Virus record (IMG/VR): IMGVR_UViG_3300047462_000760
Span: 1-26,126 of that record
Length of the DNA: 26,126 bases
DNA from: a virus
Strand: one strand, 5' to 3'
Part shown: positions 1 to 8,420 of the stretch, piece by piece
How the letters are laid out: the number at the start of each line of letters is the position of its first letter
Position numbering within the stretch: the first letter of the stretch is position 1
Position numbers and translations under genes: made by a program
Notes under the pieces: generated by a model
The model's input: the letters and a program-made list of their open reading frames with translations, nothing else
Databases searched by the model: none
Told to the model about the DNA's origin: nothing

Positions 1-663
1 TTAATCCCCGCTATCTGATGAGCATTGAACCGCAGTCAAAGCGTTGATTAAAACAATGGGTAAGTTGGTAGCTGAATCTATTCCCCACACCACTCCGACT
101 GCTTGTATCGATGATTGGATCATCGGTGGTGTATCAGTCAAACCAGCTTCATTGCCATTCTTGATAATACAAGCGGGACCACTACTTTTGCCATCACCAT
201 TAAAGTTGGTTGCCATGCCTGTTTGAAAATGTCCTGAGTATTGTCCACCTGCCCCCGTAGATGAACCGACAACTACTGCAACAGCAGACGGACAACTAAA
301 AAGAAACAATGGCGTGTTGTCACTGTCATAGCCAGCAAACTGCAACTGAACATAAAGTCCAGTAAGGCCAGATATCTGATTCGCTTCCTCTGCTGAATAG
401 TTGCTACTGTCGGATATCGCGGGACTGCTGCTTTGAAAAGTGCCATTCTTAATGTCTTGCTTTATCCAGTTATAGTTGCCTGGCTCTGTTGAATCTTCGC
501 CGCCTAACTGCACCCAAAACAGCGATTTAATAGGATTACCATTAGTAGCTAGTGGTAACGTTAAACCCTCGGTGCGCTCATAATCCCTAACGACATTAGC
601 GATCCGTTGTGCGGATGTAGGATCAAAGTTTACACCTGATGTGGAGGTATTAATTTGACTCAT
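1..663 (-). CDS. Hypothetical protein, probable tail-end structural protein
   Basis: Complete 220-residue frame ending in TAA at base 1. The ATG at 663 sits behind a strong ribosome site (CGGAGG about 5 nt upstream). I recognise no family. The protein is rich in Ser, Gly, Asn and Thr, has no obvious signal peptide or membrane helix, and has a beta-rich look, with alternating hydrophobic stretches near residues 100-135 and 180-215. It lies 11 bases downstream of another unknown gene that follows the tape measure. In siphophages that slot holds distal tail or baseplate components, so a tail-tip role is inferred from position only. Further tail genes may continue beyond the window. Confidence 0.75.
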   Translation of the reverse strand: MSQINTSTSGVNFDPTSAQRIANVVRDYERTEGLTLPLATNGNPIKSLFWVQLGGEDSTEPGNYNWIKQDIKNGTFQSSSPAISDSSNYSAEEANQISGLTGLYVQLQFAGYDSDNTPLFLFSCPSAVAVVVGSSTGAGGQYSGHFQTGMATNFNGDGKSSGPACIIKNGNEAGLTDTPPMIQSSIQAVGVVWGIDSATNLPIVLINALTAVQCSSDSGD

Positions 664-674
664 ACAAACCTCCG

Positions 675-1574
675 TTATGAAAAGCTAAAGACACTGAATG
701 ACATTTTCGGATATGGCTGAAACGTCAACGATGCTGGTGTTGCAGATGGACTACTTTTCGCATTGCCCGAACCATCCAAAGGCCAGGGAGTGGATAACTG
801 CTGAGGGGTTAGATTGCTCATTACAATCGGTTGCAATCCAGTGCCACTACTCACCTTTGCATTAAATCCTCGATCATCCACCTTATCCTGCCAAGAGTAT
901 TTGAACGCTAGCGAATAAGTGACCGTTCGGTATTGTACATAAACTCCAAGTACATTCTGTTTTTGCAGTCCCGATATAGTTGCTCCTTTAATCAGAGCCT
1001 GATTGTCACTAATAGATAGCCCATCGAAAGTAAACCCACCTTGATTCGCTGCTGGAACAGGGTTCGTATAATTGACCAGTGTCTGCGCCATCGATGCTGC
1101 TGCCGAGGGTGTCAGATTGATTGCATAGGTAGCAGTGATTGTTCCATTGGCTCGCGTGAGATAATCGCTAAACAATTCTCCAGCAGAATTGACAACTGGT
1201 TGCGGAGTTGAAGAACAATCAAGAAAATAAGGTTGCTGACCATCATCAGAGAAATTCCAATTGATGACAGCGGGTTGAGTCAATGGATCTACGATAGGAT
1301 CGTCGGTATACATCGCCCTACATTGAAATATCTGGCGAGTGTTCTGTTGCATTGGCGTATATTCGGTGCTGTTGCAATATAAAAATGATTGCACAGGATG
1401 AAGAGAACCATAGAGTGGAGCGGTTGTACCGCCAGCAGATGCTCCTTGAATGCTCGTTGAATTAGTATCAGCATTACACTGAATAACAAAGTATTCTTCT
1501 GCAAAGGCAGTACCATCATTCTGGTTTCCGCTTCTGCTTAAATGTGTTTGCCAATTGACTGATGTTACGCTCAT
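675..1574 (-). CDS. Hypothetical protein, probable distal tail component
   Basis: Complete 299-residue frame. The ATG has a strong Shine-Dalgarno (AAGGGG, then TTAAGGG just before the start). The sequence is polar, rich in Ser, Thr, Asn and Gln, and mostly beta-like, with no membrane segment. An Ala/Asn/Pro-rich segment lies near residues 155-180. I recognise no named domain. It is the first gene after the tape measure, 19 bases downstream, the place where distal tail proteins are normally encoded. Role is inferred from gene order; a structural virion protein is the best guess. Confidence 0.75.
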   Translation of the reverse strand: MSVTSVNWQTHLSRSGNQNDGTAFAEEYFVIQCNADTNSTSIQGASAGGTTAPLYGSLHPVQSFLYCNSTEYTPMQQNTRQIFQCRAMYTDDPIVDPLTQPAVINWNFSDDGQQPYFLDCSSTPQPVVNSAGELFSDYLTRANGTITATYAINLTPSAAASMAQTLVNYTNPVPAANQGGFTFDGLSISDNQALIKGATISGLQKQNVLGVYVQYRTVTYSLAFKYSWQDKVDDRGFNAKVSSGTGLQPIVMSNLTPQQLSTPWPLDGSGNAKSSPSATPASLTFQPYPKMSFSVFSFS

Positions 1575-1593
1575 CCCTTAACCCCTTTAACCG

Positions 1594-3972
1594 TTAAATG
1601 CTTACCGTTTGTGTTTGATTCTGCTGAATAGGTCGAGTGTTATATTCGATTCTATAGAGCCATTCGTTAGCCTGTCGCCAATCCTCTTTATTGTCTTCCG
1701 TCTTTTGTGCATTAGATGTCAATGTTTCAGCAGCTACATGAGGATGAGATACAGCAGGTACAGTTACCTTTGGCGCAGGTGTTTTACTAACATTGGGTTT
1801 GGACATGGCAGCATCTGCGGTTGCTTTAATGGCAGCATCCAGACGCGCAGCAGATGGATGAGGAAGATATCCACCAGCTTCACCACCCTCATGGCTCTTA
1901 TTCCATTTATCTATTGAACTATCTGGCTTCCTCCACAACGATGATAAGTCTCGTTTCTGAATAGAATCAGGTTGGACACCCCCATGATTGGCTACCCAAC
2001 GATCATGCACCCCCATACTATTACGCTCTAATGCTTCTTTTAAAGTGCTCTTGTAGTGATCGCTGCTACGGTCGTTCATGTCAACGCCATAATTGGTGTA
2101 ATCGCGTTGACCAAAGCCAGCAGAGCGGAAAGTATCATATTGTTCTGGCGTCAACTTGGCTGACATATGACCGCCAAGATTAGAGTGCATTTCATACAAA
2201 CCATTTTTTAACGTAGCATCTTCCAATTGAGTGCGTACTCCCTGATACCCTCCCAGTTCCTTGTAATGCTTATCAACAACAGCATGCTTAGCCTCATAAG
2301 GTTTAATAGGTTTATCTTGTTTCACTTGCTTTGCTGGAATCTTCGGAATAGCAATATCTGGCTTTTGATATTGTTCAGCCAGTGATGGTGCTGATTGTGA
2401 CCGCGAACCTGCTGGCAACTTTGTATTCGGCAATACTTGTTGAGCTTCTGGTGCTAAAGATTGATGAGCTGCTGCAACATTAGTACCCATATTCAGCATC
2501 AGGAGCTTAGGCTGTTGATATTGTAACGCTTGGGATTCAGCAGAACCCGAACGAATAATCTTAGCATGTTTAATTTCGGGCGTAATAGTTAGTGTTTGAC
2601 TTGATGGATCAAGAAATGTTTTTACTTTTGCTGGATCTGGATCTGGCACTTCTGGCTTATCAATCTTTGGCGGTTCAACCTTTGATAATTCAACTCCCTC
2701 AAGTTTCAATAGACTATCAAGCACATAATTGATCGCTACTCCCAGCTTATGTATCGCTGCCTCTGCCTTAGCTAGAAGTGGTGCTATATTGAATGCCTTG
2801 TAGAAATATTCGCCCAAACCGATTACTGCTTTCGCGAGTTTCTCAATAATGTTTAAGCCATATTCCATCACCTTAAAGGCAGTGGTGCCAGCCAACTCAT
2901 ACATCTTTTCGTCTATTTGCGCAAGTCCAATTATAAACCCTTGCAATGCAGATCCATCGAAAGCCTTATACAGTGTCTTAGCGAGAGAAACTAAAGTGCT
3001 TCCCTCAAGGTTGATAATCTTCATGTCGATCTGCCCCATGTAGATGATGAATTTCTGTAGTTCACTCCCATTGAATGCTCTATAAATTACATCAGCTACA
3101 TGCCCAGCAATATCAATCAGATGGATGACTTTATCAGTGATTTTGTCAACAATCGAAGTCGATCCGCTAAAAGCTTTGTCGATATGGAAAGCCTTTATAA
3201 CTGCTTCAGCGATCTTGGCACCATCATCTTCTATAGTGGCTGTAATGGTATGCCATACGCCACCGATAGTATTTGCTTGTGCTTCGAGGATGCCGTTAAA
3301 TCGACCACCTGCACCTGTCATTGATGCAAATGCTTCTTCAAGCTGAGTAAATCCGATCTGACCGTTTTCTGCCAGTTGTTTGACGCCCTCGGCAGATGTT
3401 CCAAATTGCCTTGCTAATGTTTGCAGAAGTGGAATACCTTCGCGTCCAAACTCTTTAAGTTCCCGAGTACCTAGTGATCCTTCGCTTGCTACTCTAACAA
3501 ACGCATCGGATATATCACCGATAGAAGCACCAACACCAGCAGCAACATCGCCAGACTGTTTTAATATAGTTGGAATGGCTTGAGCAGATACGCCTACAGC
3601 TAGAAGCCTCTTTTCAGCCGTCAATAAATCAGGAAAAGAGAACGGTGTATGTTCCGACATTTTGCGAAGATTATCGAGGGACGATGCAGCAACATCGCTG
3701 CTGCCAGTGAGGGCTTTTAATTGAACTGATGCCGTCTCAAATTGAGCAGCATTTTTAAACGCATCACCAAAAGCTTCTACTGCTTTACTGGCAATTTCAA
3801 AAGCTGCACCAACTGCTGCACCAACGCCTGATAGTTCAAGCAAAGATGCACCAGCGGATTCCGTCTTACTTACGAATTCTGTTACTGATCTTGAGGAAGA
3901 CTTTAGACCGTTCTGAAATGGTGCTACGTTGCTATTGAGAGAGACGGATAATGAGGAGATCGTTTTAGCCAT
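1594..3972 (-). CDS. Tail tape measure protein
   Basis: This 792-residue protein would set tail length and be threaded inside the tail tube, possibly aiding DNA delivery. The N-terminus has a polar coil, then a hydrophobic Gly/Ala-rich helix around residues 41-70. Residues about 75-265 match the conserved tape-measure domain (segment with SEHTPFSFPDLL near 106-117, then GTRELKEFGREGIPLL near 168-183). Residues 297-334 and 335-372 are a tandem 38-residue repeat (YRAFNGSELQ / YKAFDGSALQ), and a partial third copy starts near 391. The C-terminal third is Pro/Lys-rich, then polar, and unrecognised. The start overlaps the end of the chaperone gene by 8 bases and has AAAGGA just upstream. At about 0.15 nm per residue, a tail near 120 nm is expected. 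Confidence 0.93.
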   Translation of the reverse strand: MAKTISSLSVSLNSNVAPFQNGLKSSSRSVTEFVSKTESAGASLLELSGVGAAVGAAFEIASKAVEAFGDAFKNAAQFETASVQLKALTGSSDVAASSLDNLRKMSEHTPFSFPDLLTAEKRLLAVGVSAQAIPTILKQSGDVAAGVGASIGDISDAFVRVASEGSLGTRELKEFGREGIPLLQTLARQFGTSAEGVKQLAENGQIGFTQLEEAFASMTGAGGRFNGILEAQANTIGGVWHTITATIEDDGAKIAEAVIKAFHIDKAFSGSTSIVDKITDKVIHLIDIAGHVADVIYRAFNGSELQKFIIYMGQIDMKIINLEGSTLVSLAKTLYKAFDGSALQGFIIGLAQIDEKMYELAGTTAFKVMEYGLNIIEKLAKAVIGLGEYFYKAFNIAPLLAKAEAAIHKLGVAINYVLDSLLKLEGVELSKVEPPKIDKPEVPDPDPAKVKTFLDPSSQTLTITPEIKHAKIIRSGSAESQALQYQQPKLLMLNMGTNVAAAHQSLAPEAQQVLPNTKLPAGSRSQSAPSLAEQYQKPDIAIPKIPAKQVKQDKPIKPYEAKHAVVDKHYKELGGYQGVRTQLEDATLKNGLYEMHSNLGGHMSAKLTPEQYDTFRSAGFGQRDYTNYGVDMNDRSSDHYKSTLKEALERNSMGVHDRWVANHGGVQPDSIQKRDLSSLWRKPDSSIDKWNKSHEGGEAGGYLPHPSAARLDAAIKATADAAMSKPNVSKTPAPKVTVPAVSHPHVAAETLTSNAQKTEDNKEDWRQANEWLYRIEYNTRPIQQNQTQTVSI

Positions 3973-4258
3973 TTTCCTTTAGCCCCCGACTTGCGCGACC
4001 ATATACAGCCTTTGCTTTTAGTTTGTAGGTTTCTGGATCAACTGGATCCTGTCCTCCCCACATAGGAATGAAGTGCGATATCTTCGCTTTACGATTTCGC
4101 GCTGCTGCCCATGCCACAAGAGCAGCATGGTAATCACTTACGGGTGTTCCACTGGGTTCTATCTGCTCAAAAGCAATGCGATCCTCTAGCTGCCGTTGCG
4201 TCATTACATCCAATAGATGATCTGGGTGAACAACGCCTATTACATTGCATATCCTCAT
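3965..4258 (-). CDS. Tail assembly chaperone, T-like frame (probably made as a G-T frameshift product)
   Basis: Residues 21-52 (TQRQLEDRIAFEQIEP followed by DYHAALVAWAAAR) fit the lambda gpT-type tail assembly family, in which a short helical domain binds the tape measure. The ATG at 4258 has no Shine-Dalgarno. The same frame is open upstream without a stop through position 4315, across a run of nine A on the minus strand inside the preceding G-like gene. This frame is -1 relative to that gene. The natural reading is therefore a G-T fusion of about 218 residues (105 from G, 16 linker, 97 from this frame), as in lambda and many siphophages. Independent initiation is less likely. It ends 8 bases inside the tape measure start. 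Confidence 0.85.
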   Translation of the reverse strand: MRICNVIGVVHPDHLLDVMTQRQLEDRIAFEQIEPSGTPVSDYHAALVAWAAARNRKAKISHFIPMWGGQDPVDPETYKLKAKAVYGRASRGLKENG

Positions 4259-4284
4259 CAGAATGCGAAACTCATGATCGTGCT

Positions 4285-4620
4285 TTATTTCGTTGCGTCT
4301 GCTTGTTTTTTTTTGGTATCATCAGTCAGACCAGTTAAAGCTAAAATCCCATCCACAAGTGTATCGCTTATCTGATAAGGAAGTTTCGCCACTTCATCTA
4401 CATCTTTAGCTGTAAACAAAGCATCACCTTTTTCATCTACTGTGGCGTTTACAATCAACTTGAAAATTGCACCAGCAGGATCGGTTTCGCGTTGCCTACT
4501 AAAGTCGATCACTTCGGATGCCCTTAACTCGCGGACGATGACAGTACCACGACCATCAGGCAAATTGATTTCCTTTGTCTTTGGCTTGAAACCAACTAAC
4601 GCATCTCTTGATAAAGCCAT
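4285..4620 (-). CDS. Tail assembly chaperone, G-like
   Basis: A 111-residue protein between the tail tube and tape measure genes, the conserved position of lambda gpG-type chaperones. It begins with a beta-rich segment (KEINLPDGRGTVIVREL, about residues 17-33), then a helical region with SEVIDFSRQR, and ends in an Asp/Lys tail encoded by the slippery A run. Such chaperones coat the tape measure before tail tube polymerisation and are absent from the virion. The ATG is preceded by AGGAAG. Family membership is judged from size, order and the frameshift arrangement. Confidence 0.85.
   Translation of the reverse strand: MALSRDALVGFKPKTKEINLPDGRGTVIVRELRASEVIDFSRQRETDPAGAIFKLIVNATVDEKGDALFTAKDVDEVAKLPYQISDTLVDGILALTGLTDDTKKKQADATK
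4306..4314 (-). other. Probable -1 programmed frameshift slippery run (A9)
   Basis: On the minus strand the G-like gene reads ACC AAA AAA AAA CAA and then stops 18 bases after the run. The last two AAA codons preceded by A form the heptamer A AAA AAA, a known efficient bacterial slippery sequence. A -1 slip places ribosomes at ACA (4306-4304) in the T-like frame, which stays open to 3965. The placement, seven codons before the G stop, matches the usual G/G-T arrangement. Confidence 0.8.
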
Positions 4621-4648
4621 AATTTCTTCCTATTACATTACATTACAA

Positions 4649-5089
4649 TTAAGACCAAACAGGCTTGGAGGTCAGTTTGATAGACATCTTACCTTTGAGT
4701 GCATCGTCTTCGGTCTTACCCTCGACCCCGAGAGTCTTCCAATAGCCCGAAAAAGTGCAAACTGAACCATCTGAAAAAGTCTCTTGAAAACTGTAGATCG
4801 AGTTATTTCCTAAGAACGCATAAATAGTTTCAAAGGTTGATTTCACATAGACAACCTCCCACTCCAAAGTACCTGGCTCAATCAAGCCCGGTGCATATTC
4901 GTGAGTGTTGTTTGGACTGTCGTTGTTGGTAATTTTGATGTCACCAACTTCAGGCATAGGACTATTTAGATCGATTGTCTGTGCGATCTTTGTATAGCTG
5001 CCTGTCGATGAAGATGAAGTGCCTAGACCTACTGTCTCAGTAGCATAACTAATATAACTTCCAAAACCTACTGTGTATTGACTTGCCAT
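4649..5089 (-). CDS. Major tail (tube) protein
   Basis: A 146-residue beta-rich protein with segments typical of lambda V-like tube proteins: a Ser/Thr-rich N-terminal loop (residues 22-33), a central PEVGDIKITNNDSPN segment, PGLIEPGTLEWEVVY near 67-81, and a C-terminal LKGKMSIKLTSKPVW strand. Hexamers of such proteins stack to form the tail tube. The start has AGGGGA upstream. The order tube, G, G-T, tape measure supports the call strongly. Confidence 0.88.
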   Translation of the reverse strand: MASQYTVGFGSYISYATETVGLGTSSSSTGSYTKIAQTIDLNSPMPEVGDIKITNNDSPNNTHEYAPGLIEPGTLEWEVVYVKSTFETIYAFLGNNSIYSFQETFSDGSVCTFSGYWKTLGVEGKTEDDALKGKMSIKLTSKPVWS

Positions 5090-5101
5090 TGAATCCCCTT
5101 T

Positions 5102-5539
5102 TTAATCTGTATAAATAACTTTAACTAATAACATCACTCTTTGTATGGGTTTTTCCGTACCCGGATAAAGTGCTGCATCTATCTCTCTCTCCTGTACTAC
5201 TTGCATGGAATTGATAATTATTCCTTCAAGAATTCCAGAGTAACCATTTAGCAGTTCCCTTAACGCTGCTGCTGTCTGTTTCGCGGTTAATAATGAATTA
5301 GACCACACATCAAATTGAATAGTGGCTAACGCCATAGTAGTAGGACCATCATTTGTGTATGCACCAATGTACGATGATCGCTGCGTATTTATTCTTTGAT
5401 AAGTGATTTTGGGTAATGCTATGTATTGTGGATCGGTCGTCGGATGAAGCCTGCCCGCGATGAACGAAACCACACCGCCCGATGCTGTATTAGCCAATAT
5501 GTAAGATGTTAATGCCCCTTCAAGTGTTGTCGCGCTCAT
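5102..5539 (-). CDS. Tail terminator/completion protein, DUF3168-like
   Basis: A 145-residue protein of the DUF3168 type: an N-terminal helix, then RLHPTTDPQYIALPKITYQRINTQR (about residues 29-53), a central strand ALATIQFDVWS near 70-80, and a helix with TAAALRELLNGYSG near 88-101. Members of this family cap the tail tube or join it to the head. It lies between the gp10-like protein and the tube protein, as in HK97-like phages. The start has AAGGGA at good spacing. Confidence 0.85.
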   Translation of the reverse strand: MSATTLEGALTSYILANTASGGVVSFIAGRLHPTTDPQYIALPKITYQRINTQRSSYIGAYTNDGPTTMALATIQFDVWSNSLLTAKQTAAALRELLNGYSGILEGIIINSMQVVQEREIDAALYPGTEKPIQRVMLLVKVIYTD

Positions 5540-5548
5540 TACATCCCT

Positions 5549-5971
5549 TTACTTAGTTGCCTGATCTATACCTTCCTGCAATGCTTTCTCGTGTATTTCT
5601 CTCGCTTGTTCTATTGAAGAATCCCATGCTGTGCGCATGTAGGGATTAGCGGGTACATGTTTACCGTCTTGAGCAATATGACCATATTCGATTATGTGAT
5701 CGTAATGTGCTGGTCTGCTGCCATCTTCACTTACATAATCAGCATCAGCACCGACTATTCCGTTAGCCTGTCCACCCTTACTTGTTATCTTTTTCGTCTG
5801 GGCTTTTTTCAGATCGCCTTTATCAACAGGTACATTCTGCTTAACAGCCTGCAATATTGGAGTAGTGGCGAGGTTGACTGCCCTACGGTTTACTTGCTTA
5901 GCCACTTTACTATTTAGTTCCTGTAAGATTTTAAGTAAGTGTTTATCACCTTTTACTTCAATAGACTTCAT
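5549..5971 (-). CDS. HK97 gp10-like tail-joining protein
   Basis: A 140-residue protein with the family pattern: an N-terminal strand, a helix LLKILQELNSKVAKQVNRRAV (about 12-32), then PVDKGDLKKAQ (near 48-58), and near the C-terminus ANPYMRTAWDSS followed by a long helix. HK97 gp10-type proteins act at the head-tail or tail-completion junction. Its ATG overlaps the stop of the previous gene in an ATGA arrangement, implying translational coupling. AAGGAG lies upstream. Confidence 0.88.
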   Translation of the reverse strand: MKSIEVKGDKHLLKILQELNSKVAKQVNRRAVNLATTPILQAVKQNVPVDKGDLKKAQTKKITSKGGQANGIVGADADYVSEDGSRPAHYDHIIEYGHIAQDGKHVPANPYMRTAWDSSIEQAREIHEKALQEGIDQATK

Positions 5972-6315
5972 GCGCGTTGCTCCTTAACAAGAAACAACAA
6001 CTCGATATGCTGTTCCATAATGTCTATGATGGATGCGATATCGAACTGTCTGCCATGGTATTGAAAACTATCTTGCGATGTGATACCGCTAAAATAACGG
6101 GTTCTTATCTCATGAGTGACGTTCAATTCGATTTGAGCATTCTCATACAGTTTAGTGGATTGGAGAGGTTTTAATTTACCCCAGACTTTTCTGGTAGCCG
6201 TTTCTACTGGAACGCTTTCGCCAAGCTCATTAGTGGTAAATGAGCGGTCCAGTATGGTAAATAGTTTTGTAAACTCCCCTACTGGGGTAGGTGTGATATA
6301 CGTCAGAACCCCCAC
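5968..6315 (-). CDS. Head closure / head-tail adaptor protein (SPP1 gp16-like)
   Basis: A 115-residue all-beta protein of the phage head-tail joining family. It has an N-terminal ILDRSFTTNELGESVPVETATRKVWGKL-type segment (given in part), a turn before LYENAQIELNVTHEIRTRYF, and a final IDIMEQHIELLFLVKE. Such proteins form the ring below the connector that closes the packaged head. It starts with GTG inside the end of the connector gene (overlap 13 bases) and ends in an ATGA overlap with the gp10-like gene, so the three genes are coupled. Confidence 0.88.
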   Translation of the reverse strand: MGVLTYITPTPVGEFTKLFTILDRSFTTNELGESVPVETATRKVWGKLKPLQSTKLYENAQIELNVTHEIRTRYFSGITSQDSFQYHGRQFDIASIIDIMEQHIELLFLVKEQRA

Positions 6316-6923
6316 ACTTTATTGATACGCAATAACGAATCGAATGTATGCGGCACTATTGCTGGTGTTTGCCCCATGACAACTGCTTCCCTCGCGTTAT
6401 AGTTTAACGCAACCATCTGCTTAATCATCAACTTGAATGATTCAGGGACATCGGATGGATCATCACCATATCCAGCAGTAAATTGCACCTGCACTGCGTT
6501 AGGATATTGCACTTTCGCGATAGGAAAGAAATACCCTAATGGTGGCACAATAACTGGACGTGTTCCTTTAGTATCTACCTCGTATTTGCTTGGATCCAGT
6601 GTCTCTACTATACCGCCTTGATCCGTCCATTGGATAAATGATACCGATTGGAAAGGAACAACGGGGATAAGGATAGACGACGGGAAGAAATCCAACCATA
6701 AATTAAATGTCTGAGTGATAAGGGTTTGTCTCGTGACTTGTTCAATGTATTGTCTAGCGACTATTCCGAGTGAAGTGACTAATGCAATATCATCGAGTTG
6801 AGGCAAGCGTAGGAAATCGACCAGTTCATTTACTGATACTGGTTCGATTGCTGGCTGAGTTACCAATTCCAGTTTCAGTGGAGCAGATAACTTAGAGTGC
6901 ATGTCTAAAGTCGTTGGATACAT
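6303..6923 (-). CDS. Head-tail connector protein (gp6/phiE125 gp8-like)
   Basis: A 206-residue protein starting after a strong AAGGGG site. It contains the family pattern PVSVNELVDFLRLPQLDD (about 28-45), then IARQYIEQVTRQTLITQTF, and near the C-terminus VQVQFTAGYGDDPSDVPESF and a helix LMIKQMVALNYNARE. These proteins form the ring docked under the portal. It lies directly after the major capsid gene, as in HK97-like genomes. A 14-bp perfect hairpin separates it from the capsid gene. Confidence 0.9.
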   Translation of the reverse strand: MYPTTLDMHSKLSAPLKLELVTQPAIEPVSVNELVDFLRLPQLDDIALVTSLGIVARQYIEQVTRQTLITQTFNLWLDFFPSSILIPVVPFQSVSFIQWTDQGGIVETLDPSKYEVDTKGTRPVIVPPLGYFFPIAKVQYPNAVQVQFTAGYGDDPSDVPESFKLMIKQMVALNYNAREAVVMGQTPAIVPHTFDSLLRINKVWGF

Positions 6924-6938
6924 TTTCCCCTTAAACAG

Positions 6939-6974
6939 ATAAGGAGTCTGGGTGATTAGACCCAGACTCCTTAT
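6939..6974 (-). terminator. 14-bp perfect hairpin after the capsid gene
   Basis: Arms at 6939-6952 and 6961-6974 pair perfectly, with an 8-nt loop. They lie 8 bases downstream of the capsid stop and 15 bases before the connector start. On the minus strand the stem is followed by CTGTTTAAGG, a poor T tract. It may be a leaky terminator or an mRNA-stabilising structure that raises capsid mRNA relative to downstream genes. Confidence 0.6.
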
Positions 6975-6982
6975 TGTAGTTA

Positions 6983-8302
6983 TTAAACAGAAGCCAAATC
7001 AGAGCAGTACGCGAATGAAGCGGCGTGACGCAACTCAATATCCAAGTCCTGCAATGCGACGATGCGAACCGTGCCCGAGCTAGACCCAGTGTATGGATCT
7101 ACGATAATGTCTAGTCCACCCCATTGAGCAATAACTAGATCATTAAAGTTTCCAAATACTGAAGTGCTCAGGTTTGTCCCAGTTCCTTTGGTGCCGTTAT
7201 TTGGAAGAATGTTACTTGCAAATGCTGGATAGCCGTTGATCGTGTTATCATCCTGCCATACGAAACCAACGCCTACAGCAGAGCTTGAACGCGCTAACGT
7301 TTTCAGATATCCCCGTTGAGCAGGTGTGGTGACGTAAGACATTTGACCCAAATCTGCATTAACGTTAGCCACAGTGGTTTCCAATGAAACATACGTTTGG
7401 TAAGTTGGATCACCGCCGTTAGTTCCGATTGCGATATTGCCAACACCAGACGTGTTCACAATTCCTGTAGGCTGATTGTTTGCTCCCGTTCCGACGAAAG
7501 CTGCCGTATCAATGGCAACAGCCAAAGTGCGGATCAAATCGTCGCGAGTAAATTCCTCAGCATCCAAAGATGTTTGTTCAACGAACTGACGAGTGATATC
7601 GGTATATGCACCGAGAGTCTTAGGAGAAAACAATACTTGACCAAGCGTTGAGTTAGAGCCTGTTGGTGATCCTCCATCAGCTAGCCAATAGGCAGTGGAG
7701 GTTGCTGTCTTTTGAGGGATAGCAATCTTGCCCTGAAGCCCTGTGAGGATCGTAGCTCCCAGTTTGTCAGTCACCAGTTTTGCACGAAGGAAGTCGATAA
7801 AAGTCGCTTCCGTTGTGGTCATGATAGAACCAACACCAGTAGATGTAGCGTTCAGTGTACGTTTGGCCATTGGAATGTCAGTAGGCATATAAAAGCCCTG
7901 TGCTTTTTTGCCAATACGCTTTTCCATTTCATCATTTACTTCAGCTTCCAGCCCGTCTAGATGCCCGTGACCTTTTAGCTGCGCGAGGCTTTGACGAATA
8001 GCTTTGTGAATTGAATACTTTCGCAAATCCCTAGCTGGGATACCGAGCTTGTTATCTTCGCGTCCGACGTTGGAAACGTTGGATTTATGATCTGCAATAA
8101 AAGTATCCATTGCAGCAGCGCGTTCCTCACGATCAATGCGAGCCTTGTACGACTCTACATCTGAAAGCAGTTTCTCGTGCTTTGTGTTTTCGTCCGCAGT
8201 GAGGTCGCGGTTTTCTTTATTAGCAATCTCGCGGATTGCAGCAGCATCGGCAAAAGCCTTTGCGCGTGATTCTTTCAAACCTTTAATCTGTTCCCAATTC
8301 AT
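6983..8302 (-). CDS. Major capsid protein, HK97 fold
   Basis: A 439-residue protein. Residues 1-105 are a charged, helical delta/scaffold region (two heptad-like stretches, about 8-30 and 40-72) that the neighbouring protease would remove. The mature part has the usual landmarks: ATFIDFLRAKLVTDKLGAT near 166-184, KTLGAYTDITRQFVEQTSLD, DTAAFVGTGANNQPTGIVNT near 264-283, and the C-terminal QDLDIELRHAASFAYCSDL. The shell of the head is built from this subunit. The start follows GGGG at 8 nt. It lies downstream of protease and portal genes in standard order. Confidence 0.95.
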   Translation of the reverse strand: MNWEQIKGLKESRAKAFADAAAIREIANKENRDLTADENTKHEKLLSDVESYKARIDREERAAAMDTFIADHKSNVSNVGREDNKLGIPARDLRKYSIHKAIRQSLAQLKGHGHLDGLEAEVNDEMEKRIGKKAQGFYMPTDIPMAKRTLNATSTGVGSIMTTTEATFIDFLRAKLVTDKLGATILTGLQGKIAIPQKTATSTAYWLADGGSPTGSNSTLGQVLFSPKTLGAYTDITRQFVEQTSLDAEEFTRDDLIRTLAVAIDTAAFVGTGANNQPTGIVNTSGVGNIAIGTNGGDPTYQTYVSLETTVANVNADLGQMSYVTTPAQRGYLKTLARSSSAVGVGFVWQDDNTINGYPAFASNILPNNGTKGTGTNLSTSVFGNFNDLVIAQWGGLDIIVDPYTGSSSGTVRIVALQDLDIELRHAASFAYCSDLASV

Positions 8303-8420
8303 GTGAGTTTCCCCATTTTCTTATAGTTAAGTTTCCTTTACAGCTTTGCTGCCGTTAAGATTGCCCCTACAGACTTGGCTGTTTCATTATCTGATACTTG
8401 GATAAGATAATGAGGCTCAC

